Below, piece by piece: positions 6,822 to 12,704 of a stretch of 12,704 nucleotides of DNA. The stretch is from an uncultured Collinsella sp. Lineage in GTDB: Bacteria > Actinomycetota > Coriobacteriia > Coriobacteriales > Coriobacteriaceae. The stretch is from positions 1 to 12,704 of the forward strand of contig CAUFMB010000054.1 in assembly GCA_959026535.1 (NCBI GenBank), in the 5' to 3' direction. The notes under the pieces were generated by a model. The model saw only the letters and a program-made list of their open reading frames with translations, had not been told where the DNA came from and did not search any database. Position 1 is the first letter of the stretch; each line of letters opens with the position of its first letter. Both the position numbers and the translations under genes were made by a program.

Positions 6822-6864
6822 AAAACAAAAAGGGCGGGACCTGCTGCGCTTGCAGACCCCGCCC
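6822..6864 (-). terminator. Intrinsic terminator of the enoate-reductase-like gene
   Basis: On the minus strand a GC-rich stem (bases 6864-6857 with 6838-6832, continued by CTGC/GCAG after a small internal asymmetry) is followed by TTTTTGTTTTG (6831-6821). It lies about 70 bases past the stop codon at 6937. Strong canonical terminator. Confidence 0.85.
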
Positions 6865-6936
6865 CGGTTGACACCCGATGGGACGCAGCCGGGCGAGGCG
6901 AATCCGTGCTACCGCCCCGCCCCGCCGCGATGTTAG

Positions 6937-8967
6937 CTACAGCTCGTTGGCCGCGTGATATGCCGTGCGAATGGCGCTCGCAATATCGGCGGTGCGCTCG
7001 CCCGAGCAGTCGCCCACGCAGGTCACGGGCACCCTCACGCCATCAAGGTCAAACGCGTTGGCCTTGGAGCCCACGGCCATCACCACGTAATCGCAGGCGA
7101 TTTTCACCGGCTCCTCGGCGCCGTCCTCAGTGGTGCGAATGGCCTCCACGCCCTCGTCGGTAATGGCGGTCAGGCGGGTCTTCACGTGCTGCTCCACGTT
7201 GTGCTCGGCAAAGTCGCTCATAATCAGCGGCAGAATGGTCTCGGACTCGCCCGCGGCAATCTTGTCGAGCATCTCCACGATCGCCACCTCGCAGCCGTGC
7301 TGCAGCAGGTACTCGGCAGTCTCGGTGCCCACCAGGCCACCGCCAATGACGGCGACGCGGCCCGCAATCTCCACCTTGCCGGCCAGCACGTCCCAGCTCG
7401 AAACGACCTTGTCCGAGTCGGCACCCGGAACGGGGATGACCACGTCGTGCGCGCCCACGGCCACAATCGCGGCGTCGGCGGCGTTGAGGTCCTCGGCGGT
7501 AGCGGCATGGTTGAGCTCAACCTTCACGCCCAGGCCGGGCAGAATCTTCTCGTAATACTCGACGGAGCGCATGATCTCGTCCTTGCGCGGAGGCGCGGCC
7601 GCCAGCACGATCTGGCCGCCCAGGTGATCGCTCGCCTCGTAGACGGTCACATCGTAGCCGCGCTTGGCCGCCACGCGCGCGGCCTCCAGGCCGGCGATGC
7701 CGCCGCCCACCACGGCAATCTTCTTGTCGCCCTCGCCCGGTTTGATGGCGATGGTCGCCTCGTCGCCGTTCTCGGCATTGAGAACGCACGAGATGTACTT
7801 GCGGTTTTGAATCGCGTCGACGCAGCCCTTGTTGCAGTTGAGGCACTCGCGGATGGGCTCACCCGTGGCAGCCTTCAGCGCAATGTCGGGGTCGCACATG
7901 AGCGAGCGGCCATAGGCGATGATGTCGGCCGCGCCGTCTTCCAGGATCTTCTCGCCGGCCTTGACCGAGACAACGCGGCCGACGGTGGCCACCGGCACGG
8001 AAACCAGGGCTTTGACGCGCTCGGCCACCGGCAGCGTCCAGTTGTAGGGCATGGCGCCCATGGGCGGAATGGTGTCGCCCATGTTGCCGGTGTGGTTGGC
8101 CTGCGCGACCTGGATCATGTCGATGCCCGCGCCCTCGAGCAGCTTGGCAAACTCGCAGGCCTCGTCGGGCTGCAGGCCGCCCTTGCCGCGCGGCGTGCCG
8201 TCGGGGTTCTCCATGATCACGGGGAGCTTGTACTCCACCATCAGCTGCGGCGCGGCCTCCTTAATGGCGGCGACGACCTCCAGCGCGTAGCGGACGCGGT
8301 TCTCGAACGAGCCGCCGTACTCGTCGGTACGCTGGTTGAGGATGGCCGAGCACAGCGAACCCACCAGGCGGTCGCCATGGACCTCGATGGCATCGATGCC
8401 GGCCTGCTGTGCGCGGGCGGCCGAGGCAGCAATGGCCTCCTTGATCTGGGTGAGCTGCTCTACGCTGGCCTCGTTCACAAAGTGCTGCATATCGTGGTGC
8501 AGCTTGGCGTATGCCTGCTTGCGAATCTCGTTGGACTCGGCCATCTTGGCGGCAAAGGTCTCCTCGTCGCCGGCGGCCTTGGCCTCCTGCGCGGCCTTGG
8601 CGGCGACCATGGAGCCCATGACCATGCGGCCGACACCGGGCACGTCGTACTCGGGGTGGAACAGCTGCAGCGCAACCTTGGCACCGTGCTTGTGGACGGC
8701 GTCGGCCAGCGCCTTAAACGTAGGGATCTGGGCGTCGGTTGCCAGCTTGGGCGTGGGGCTTGCGGTCATGACGGGAGCGACGTCGCCGATGACGATGTAG
8801 CTCACGCCGCCACGGGCCAAGCGCTCGTAAAAAGCCAGGCTGCGCTCGCCAATGGAGCCGTCGCGCTCCTCGTAGCCGGTGGTCAGCGGCGGGAACATAA
8901 TGCGGTTTTTGAGCTCAAGGGGGCCAACCGTAATGGGCTGGAGCAGCTTGGATGCAGGTGCGGTCAT
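6937..8967 (-). CDS. FAD/FMN/4Fe-4S enoate reductase-like oxidoreductase (OYE / 2,4-dienoyl-CoA reductase family)
   Basis: Cytoplasmic NAD(P)H-dependent flavoenzyme of the FadH/BaiCD/2-enoate reductase type, expected to reduce an activated C=C bond; the substrate cannot be read from the sequence. Counting from the ATG at 8973: a TIM-barrel FMN domain at about 10-370 (start LLQPITVGPLELKNRIMFPP, DEYGGSFENR at 217-226); a 4Fe-4S motif C377-x2-C380-x3-C384-x11-C396; an FAD fold with GGGIAG (423-428); an NAD(P)H fold with GGGLVG (544-549); and a C-terminal VGD (653-655). At the active-site loop, where relatives have HGAxGY, it reads HGDRLV (199-204), so the usual Tyr is missing. An Ala/Lys/Glu-rich insertion lies around 124-160. 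I prefer the ATG at 8967 (two residues shorter) because AGAGGA is six bases upstream of it and almost touches the ATG at 8973. The gene is monocistronic. Confidence 0.9.
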   Translation of the reverse strand: MTAPASKLLQPITVGPLELKNRIMFPPLTTGYEERDGSIGERSLAFYERLARGGVSYIVIGDVAPVMTASPTPKLATDAQIPTFKALADAVHKHGAKVALQLFHPEYDVPGVGRMVMGSMVAAKAAQEAKAAGDEETFAAKMAESNEIRKQAYAKLHHDMQHFVNEASVEQLTQIKEAIAASAARAQQAGIDAIEVHGDRLVGSLCSAILNQRTDEYGGSFENRVRYALEVVAAIKEAAPQLMVEYKLPVIMENPDGTPRGKGGLQPDEACEFAKLLEGAGIDMIQVAQANHTGNMGDTIPPMGAMPYNWTLPVAERVKALVSVPVATVGRVVSVKAGEKILEDGAADIIAYGRSLMCDPDIALKAATGEPIRECLNCNKGCVDAIQNRKYISCVLNAENGDEATIAIKPGEGDKKIAVVGGGIAGLEAARVAAKRGYDVTVYEASDHLGGQIVLAAAPPRKDEIMRSVEYYEKILPGLGVKVELNHAATAEDLNAADAAIVAVGAHDVVIPVPGADSDKVVSSWDVLAGKVEIAGRVAVIGGGLVGTETAEYLLQHGCEVAIVEMLDKIAAGESETILPLIMSDFAEHNVEQHVKTRLTAITDEGVEAIRTTEDGAEEPVKIACDYVVMAVGSKANAFDLDGVRVPVTCVGDCSGERTADIASAIRTAYHAANEL

Positions 8968-9104
8968 GGACATTCCTCTCTTGTAGGCGCGGCGGCGATG
9001 ATGCCGCGTAGTTGTCTAGAGGATATGGCATGGGGGCACAGCAGCACAACGAAAATCGGCGAATATCAGGTGGCGGCAGGTGGATGGGGCGGGGCGGCCC
9101 GTCG

Positions 9105-9490
9105 GTTTGTCTCGATCTGTAACAGTTACTCGGCAAAACCGGGTCTTACTGTTACAGATCGAGACAAACGGGAGCGTTCCGTCGGAAAATCTCTATCTGT
9201 AACACCTACAGACCAAAAACGACCCTAGATGTTACAAATCGAGACGAACAAATTCGGTCCGACCAAACATCTCAATCTGTAACATCTAGACCCACTTTTG
9301 ACCCCTACCTGTTACAGATCGAGACAAACCAAGCCCGCCTGCTAGAAAATCTCAATCTGTAACAACAACTCGGCAAAATCCGCCCCTCGTGTTACAGATT
9401 GAGACAAACGGAGAACGTCCTGCCGAAACATCTCGATCCGTAACATCTAGCCGCCCAAATCGGGTCCAGATGTTACAAATTGAGATGAAC
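9105..9490. repeat. Left palindromic tandem array (five units of about 80 bp)
   Basis: Five hairpin units with left arms ending in GTAACA at 9109-9124, 9189-9204, 9269-9284, 9349-9364 and 9430-9445, and right arms starting TGTTACA at 9150, 9230, 9310, 9390 and 9471. Unit 1 has a perfect 20-bp arm pair, GTTTGTCTCGATCTGTAACA. Every loop is exactly 25 bases, and starts are 80, 80, 80 and 81 bases apart. Loops are related to one another and often begin and end with CTAG-like bases that could extend the stem. The array lies between the 3' end of the phosphatase gene (stop 9587) and the 5' end of the enoate-reductase-like gene. The rest of 8968-9586 holds no gene that I can support. Confidence 0.95.
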
Positions 9491-9586
9491 GGATGAGACA
9501 TAAACAGAACCTGCGATTGCAACCAATTAGCCCACTATACACATACCGGCTGCATCCGAAGTAGTCCCCTTACCCATGTCTCTCGA

Positions 9587-10441
9587 CTACAAAAAAGGAA
9601 GCACGCATGTTGACATCCATTCCCATGATGCAACGGACCACGGATCAAGCCCCAGCGAATCAGAAGTCACCGGCTCTACGGACTTTCCCTCGACGAAGAG
9701 CATACTGCCATCCCCAATGGGTGTTAGGTCGCGGGTGAGACCGAACGTGTCGCAAAACACCAGCTTCGCCGCCGTGTGACAGCCATCTTCTGAGGGAATT
9801 TGCCATAGATCAATTGATTCGACCGGACTGTGTCCGACTATCTGATGGATACCGGGAAGCGGATCCTGGTACAGCTCTGATTGATCCGCCCAAAGCGGAC
9901 CGGGAATCTCAAATCCACCCCTTCCGGGTCCCGCAGACTCAAGAGCAGCGAAATCGTCTTCACCACCTCGCCCCCACATCGCATTGAGGACCTGGCACAC
10001 GTCGCACACATCATATGTATCATTGAGTTCCAGATGCCGATCTGCCCACGCACGCGTAACGCCCGCGTGCGTTACCAGACAATTACCTGCTATTGTTGCC
10101 ACCTGCACGCCCAGTGTGGCGAGGGCATTCGCGACCTCATCGTACAAATCGACATGCGTACCGGGCCCTGGCGCACGACGGAGATACTGCATATCGTGGT
10201 TTCCGAGCACGAGGTCAATCTCCATTCCCTGTCTACGCCTCCGTCTGACCCAAGCGACGAGCATGTCGAGGGCATCCAGCGTTGTGAGTCGGTTGCTGTG
10301 CCACTCGTCGGTATAGTCGCCACAAAAGACCACGCGCTCAATGTCCATTTGAGAAACTGCCGCGTCAACGCGTCCCAGTATGAGCTCCTCTTTAAGATGC
10401 ATATCTCCAACAACAAGTGTCTTTTGGTTGGATGTTGCCAT
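9587..10441 (-). CDS. Calcineurin-like metallophosphoesterase
   Basis: A 284-residue phosphoesterase, probably binding two metals and hydrolysing a phosphomonoester or phosphodiester; protein phosphatase or dinucleoside-polyphosphate hydrolase roles are both possible. All family motifs are present in order: GDMH (12-15), GDYTD (41-45), GNHD (80-83), THAG (124-127) and GHSP (203-206), which gives metal ligands D13, H15, D42, N81, H125 and H204. The residue after H15 is Leu, not the common Gly. No signal peptide or membrane span is seen, so it is likely cytoplasmic. Start at ATG 10441, with a modest GGGAG 10 bases upstream. It follows the small gene at 10855 by 30 bases and is likely cotranscribed. 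Its 3' end faces the left array about 100 bases away. Confidence 0.88.
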   Translation of the reverse strand: MATSNQKTLVVGDMHLKEELILGRVDAAVSQMDIERVVFCGDYTDEWHSNRLTTLDALDMLVAWVRRRRRQGMEIDLVLGNHDMQYLRRAPGPGTHVDLYDEVANALATLGVQVATIAGNCLVTHAGVTRAWADRHLELNDTYDVCDVCQVLNAMWGRGGEDDFAALESAGPGRGGFEIPGPLWADQSELYQDPLPGIHQIVGHSPVESIDLWQIPSEDGCHTAAKLVFCDTFGLTRDLTPIGDGSMLFVEGKSVEPVTSDSLGLDPWSVASWEWMSTCVLPFL

Positions 10442-10471
10442 AGGCCACGCACTCCCGTCCGCTCGCAGCCG

Positions 10472-10855
10472 TTAGTAGTTAATGCCCTTCCATCCGCCTA
10501 TAGTTAGATAGGTGCCCTCCGCAAATACCTCATCGCGAGGCACACCAATTTCTTGCTGGAACTCCTCCTCACTCGAGCGGTAGTAGAGATTGAAGAGATG
10601 AAGTGCCACCGCTGGATCTTCAAGACGTCGGAATTGATGAACCAACTCTTCGCCTGGATAGAGGGTCATGCGACCAGCCATTACCGGCTTGCCGTAGGCA
10701 AGCCACATTGAATTTAAGCGGATATTTCTGTCAAAAATAGATCCGGCGATCTCGAGCTCATCAATAGCCTGCTGACGTGTATAGAGCTTTCCAGGGCTAA
10801 TTTTACTCACGACGGTCTCTATATTCTCCTTGGTTGGAAGCCATTTTGTATGCAT
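10472..10855 (-). CDS. Unknown 127-residue protein, upstream of the phosphatase
   Basis: I do not recognise this family. The protein is soluble, with no signal peptide or membrane span. Residues 1-45 are mixed basic/acidic with a probable helix (TRQQAIDELEIAGSIFDRNIR), the middle has a hydrophobic strand-like stretch (MWLAYGKPVMAGRMTLYP), and the end is aromatic and glycine-rich (YLTIGGWKGINY). I chose the ATG at 10855 because AAAGGA lies seven bases upstream. The ATG at 10861 is too close to it, and the TTG at 10873 is weaker. The gene sits directly downstream of the central divergent promoter region and 30 bases before the phosphatase gene, so the two probably act together, for example as regulator or substrate-binding partner; that is only context. 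Confidence 0.7.
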   Translation of the reverse strand: MHTKWLPTKENIETVVSKISPGKLYTRQQAIDELEIAGSIFDRNIRLNSMWLAYGKPVMAGRMTLYPGEELVHQFRRLEDPAVALHLFNLYYRSSEEEFQQEIGVPRDEVFAEGTYLTIGGWKGINY

Positions 10856-10884
10856 GCCCATGTCCTTTCGCAACGTTTAAGTCA

Positions 10885-10913
10885 ATTATACTCGATGGTA
10901 ATCCAGTTTTAGA
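10885..10913 (-). promoter_or_regulatory. Candidate promoter of the leftward gene pair
   Basis: On the minus strand a perfect TATAAT (10890-10885) lies 17 bases after TCTAAA (10913-10908). The -35 match is weak. Distance to the chosen start at 10855 is about 30 bases, which fits a short leader. Confidence 0.5.
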
Positions 10914-10934
10914 CGAGATTTATTTAAGCTATCT

Positions 10935-10964
10935 ATTGATTTATTATCAATTGAATCTTACACT
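10935..10964 (+). promoter_or_regulatory. Candidate promoter and operator of the rightward gene pair
   Basis: TTGATT (10936-10941) and TACACT (10959-10964) are 17 bases apart, a plausible sigma-70-type promoter 42 bases before the ATG at 11007. The inverted repeat ATTGAT-N5-ATCAAT (10935-10951) overlaps the -35 box and could be a repressor site. Confidence 0.45.
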
Positions 10965-11006
10965 GAAGTAGATTCGATAGTAGACGATATTTTTAAGGAG
11001 TGTCTA

Positions 11007-11384
11007 ATGACGTATAAAGACGGAAAGCGCGGTAAGGAGATGCTGCTCGTTCCCATCGGGGGCCGTCCGCAACCGGTTGTGGTGAACAACATCAACAAAA
11101 CCCTGCGGTGCGAAATGTTTGCATGCGCTTTCGATGAGACGTGGGACGATGACGTCGAGGTCCTCCTGTATGTGAACGATGCGGGAAAATTTGATGGCTC
11201 TGCGCCCAATCGAGCCATTCGTTGGGCTAATGGCAAGCTCATCGATATCGTGTTCGGGAACTTTCTCATTGTCGCCATCGACAGAAAAACCGCCAGCACG
11301 ATCGATATGCCGGCAGAGGTTCAACGCTTCTACCAGCAAAAGTACAGCGGATACGATGTCAACTGGGAGCAGCGGCCCCAATAA
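11007..11384 (+). CDS. DUF3846-like protein
   Basis: A 125-residue soluble protein. The stretch from about residue 12 to 110 resembles DUF3846: MLLVPIGGRPQPVVV, then LLYVNDAGKFDGSAPNRAI (53-71) and LIDIVFGNFLIVAID (78-92). The PNRA and D-I-x-x-G-x-F-L-I-V pattern is what I recognise. That domain has no established biochemical role; it is common in phage, plasmid and mobile-island gene sets of gut bacteria, which suits this cassette. AAGGAG (10995-11000) is six bases before the ATG. It heads the rightward pair, 79 bases before the next gene, with a strong hairpin in between. Family assignment is from memory of the motif pattern, not from a search. Confidence 0.75.
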   Translation: MTYKDGKRGKEMLLVPIGGRPQPVVVNNINKTLRCEMFACAFDETWDDDVEVLLYVNDAGKFDGSAPNRAIRWANGKLIDIVFGNFLIVAIDRKTASTIDMPAEVQRFYQQKYSGYDVNWEQRPQ

Positions 11385-11395
11385 ACAGCCCGATA

Positions 11396-11434
11396 AGGGA
11401 ATGCGGACAGTCCAAAGCACCGTCCGCATTCCCT
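11396..11434 (+). other. Perfect 13-bp stem-loop between the two rightward genes
   Basis: AGGGAATGCGGAC (11396-11408) pairs perfectly with GTCCGCATTCCCT (11422-11434) around a 13-base loop. It starts 12 bases past the stop of the DUF3846-like gene and ends 17 bases before the next ribosome site. No T-run follows, so full termination is unlikely. Partial termination, mRNA processing or transcript stabilisation would each fit and would set the expression ratio of the pair. Confidence 0.7.
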
Positions 11435-11463
11435 ACCATTCCCGAAAAAAGAGAGGAAAGCCC

Positions 11464-12297
11464 ATGTGCGACTACGATGCAATTCGGAAAATGCTGAGCT
11501 ATTGGTGCGAACCGGACCCGTGCCTAGAACCGGGCGGCTACGATGATTGGAGGAAGAGAAACGATTTGGACTGTATTATCGCGTCCCGAGATCGCCGTGT
11601 CCCCAATGACTTGGTCCTGAACGCCGATCTCATCTTTTCCCTATGGGTCCCGCTTCGAGCCACCCTCAACAGTGCTCCCAACGAGCGATGGGTGTGGTGG
11701 CGTGAGTTCGAGTATGGAGTCAAATGTCCTAAGGAGAATCCCAAATACGAGTGTGGCTTGAATAGCGACGCAGTTGCTGCAGGACGGCAGTACGCGACTG
11801 ATGTGTATGGCGATAAACAACCCAGAGACTTCATGATAAAGCGCCACGCGCCCTTCTTACAGGAGTTCAACGATCATATCGATGAATTTCTACCACGCGA
11901 CAACGAAGCCACAGCAGCCCTCGAGAGGCTTTTTGAACTCGGCCAGACCAGGGCGAACGTTATGATCCTACTCGACCGATCGTGGAACAGCAAACGCGGG
12001 AAAATGTATGACTACATGCCTAGTTTCTTGGACTGGCTATTCGGTAAATATGATCTTGCAAATCATCGTGCCGCCGATGAAAACATCGATATCGCCAAAT
12101 GGATTGAGAGGGAGAAGCTCCAGCCATTCTTCGAAAATGAGCACATATCCCGAGATTGCATCCGCGATCTCGCGGGTATCGGAAGTCTGAGATGCCCCCA
12201 TATGAATGAGCTCAAAAACAGCATACCAGCGTACCTGAGCACATGCTCCACAATCCTGGAAAGGCGAGGCCAGCTTCTCGAAGAGGCATCAGTCTAA
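11464..12297 (+). CDS. Unknown 277-residue cytoplasmic protein
   Basis: I do not recognise this family. The start is the ATG at 11464, with AGAGG seven bases upstream. The frame is open back to 11179, but that part only overlaps the DUF3846-like gene. Visible traits: a Cys/acidic N-terminus (MCDYDAIRKMLSYWCEPDPC), a Trp-rich patch (ERWVWWREFEYG, 74-85), a helix-rich middle (about 130-175), an aromatic stretch MYDYMPSFLDWLFGKYDL (181-198), and a C-terminal helix with charged residues. Nine cysteines are scattered without a zinc-type spacing. There is no signal peptide or membrane span. It is second in the rightward pair and stops just 10 bases before the right array. Accessory or defence-type roles are conceivable from context alone. 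Confidence 0.8.
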   Translation: MCDYDAIRKMLSYWCEPDPCLEPGGYDDWRKRNDLDCIIASRDRRVPNDLVLNADLIFSLWVPLRATLNSAPNERWVWWREFEYGVKCPKENPKYECGLNSDAVAAGRQYATDVYGDKQPRDFMIKRHAPFLQEFNDHIDEFLPRDNEATAALERLFELGQTRANVMILLDRSWNSKRGKMYDYMPSFLDWLFGKYDLANHRAADENIDIAKWIEREKLQPFFENEHISRDCIRDLAGIGSLRCPHMNELKNSIPAYLSTCSTILERRGQLLEEASV

Positions 12298-12304
12298 TTT
12301 CTAA

Positions 12305-12604
12305 TTGTCTCAATCTGCGACATCTAGGCCCACTTTTGGCCCCTACCTGTTACAGATCGAGACAATAGAAACCATCCCAACAAAACGTCTCGATCTGTAA
12401 CATCTATCGACCAAAACCGGCCCTAGGCGTTACAGATCGAAACAAACCAAACCCGCCTGCTAGAAAATCTCAATCTGTAACAGCTGCTCGGCAGAATCCG
12501 TCCCTCGTGTTACAGATTTAGACAAACGGGACCCAACCCACCGGTATATCTTGATCTGTAACACCTAGCCGCCCAAATCGGGTCTAGATGTTACAGATCG
12601 AGAT
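12305..12604. repeat. Right palindromic tandem array (four units)
   Basis: Left arms at 12307-12322, 12387-12402, 12467-12482 and 12548-12563 and right arms at 12348, 12428, 12508 and 12589 form four hairpins with 25-base loops. The spacing is 80, 80, 81, the same as units 2-5 of the left array. Loops match those of the left array (unit 1 resembles left unit 3, unit 2 left unit 2, unit 3 left unit 4, unit 4 left unit 5), and the linker CCCGCCTGCTAGAAAATCT-type segment is shared. The array starts 10 bases past the stop codon of the 277-residue gene. Confidence 0.95.
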
Positions 12605-12655
12605 ATTGTTTGAGAAGCTGTGGACCACGCCGAAAGACGGTCCCTTGATAATCAG

Positions 12656-12678
12656 AACCACCCTTAAAAAGGGTGGTT
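12656..12678 (+). terminator. Terminator-like hairpin at the right end
   Basis: AACCACCCTT pairs perfectly with AAGGGTGGTT across an AAA loop. On the plus strand TTTGCTCTT spans the end of the stem and beyond, a weak U-tract. The stem could serve transcripts from either side. It lies about 50 bases beyond the right array. Confidence 0.6.
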
Positions 12679-12704
12679 TGCTCTTAGGGTATAACCCACG
12701 GGCC

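Larger units (their letters stand above)
9491..12304. mobile_element. Putative repeat-flanked gene cassette
   Basis: A block of four genes in two divergent pairs, bounded on both sides by homologous palindromic arrays in direct orientation. It is visibly more AT-rich than the hydrogenase region, especially at 10860-11006, and its genes are of accessory type (unknown proteins, a DUF3846-like protein, a phosphatase). No integrase, transposase or recombinase lies inside. Recombination between the arrays would excise or swap the block. That it is a mobile or exchangeable unit is inference from the layout. Confidence 0.45.

Noticed and set aside
6955..9228. 757-residue plus-strand open frame
   Set aside because: It is antisense to the enoate-reductase-like gene, has low-complexity Gly/Ala/His composition and runs on into the repeat array. 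It comes from high GC, not from a gene.
9105..9490. CRISPR array
   Set aside because: Repeats alternate in orientation, the loops are related to each other instead of being unique spacers, the period is 80 bp, and no cas gene is near.
11179..11463. Longer N-terminus for the 277-residue protein
   Set aside because: It would overlap the DUF3846-like gene and read through the 13-bp hairpin; the ATG at 11464 has a well-placed ribosome site.

Overview
The window looks like a GC-rich gut actinobacterium of the Coriobacteriia, most likely Collinsella or a close relative. I infer this from the gene content (Ech-type hydrogenase, large FAD/Fe-S enoate-reductase-like enzyme), the GC-rich codon usage and the strong AGGAGG-type ribosome binding sites. 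No marker gene here proves it.

Region 1 (about 190-5810, minus strand) is a compact operon for a complete membrane-bound, energy-converting [NiFe] hydrogenase of the Ech type (group 4). In transcription order it encodes an EchA-EchB fusion (antiporter-like subunit plus NuoH-like subunit in one 960-residue chain), EchC (NuoB-like), EchD (NuoC-like, with a long Ala/Lys tail), EchE (large subunit, CxxC at both ends) and EchF (two 4Fe-4S clusters). Genes are spaced by 0-12 bases or overlap by one base. A strong GC hairpin follows echF. Together they should oxidise reduced ferredoxin, reduce protons to H2 and pump ions, or run in reverse. No maturation genes are in the window.

Region 2 (about 5811-6936) holds a putative ech control region, a solitary double helix-turn-helix protein resembling IS3/IS150 OrfA with its own terminator and no OrfB, and an AT-rich stretch with several palindromes.

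Region 3 (6822-8967, minus) is a monocistronic old-yellow-enzyme/2,4-dienoyl-CoA reductase family protein with an intact 4Fe-4S motif and two dinucleotide folds, but without the usual active-site tyrosine. A classic terminator follows it.

Region 4 (9105-12604) is the accessory and most unusual part. Two tandem arrays of palindromic units lie in the same orientation on either side of a 2.8-kb cassette: five units on the left and four on the right, each about 80 bp, with 15-20 bp arms around an invariable 25-base loop. The arrays are homologous unit by unit, including an identical 80/80/81 spacing, so they are a duplicated array. The cassette is symmetrical: an AT-rich central divergent promoter region, a metallophosphoesterase and a small unknown protein running left, and a DUF3846-like protein and an unknown 277-residue protein running right. 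Each outer gene ends next to an array. This looks like a gene cassette carried between, or exchanged through, repeat arrays. A terminator-like hairpin closes the window.
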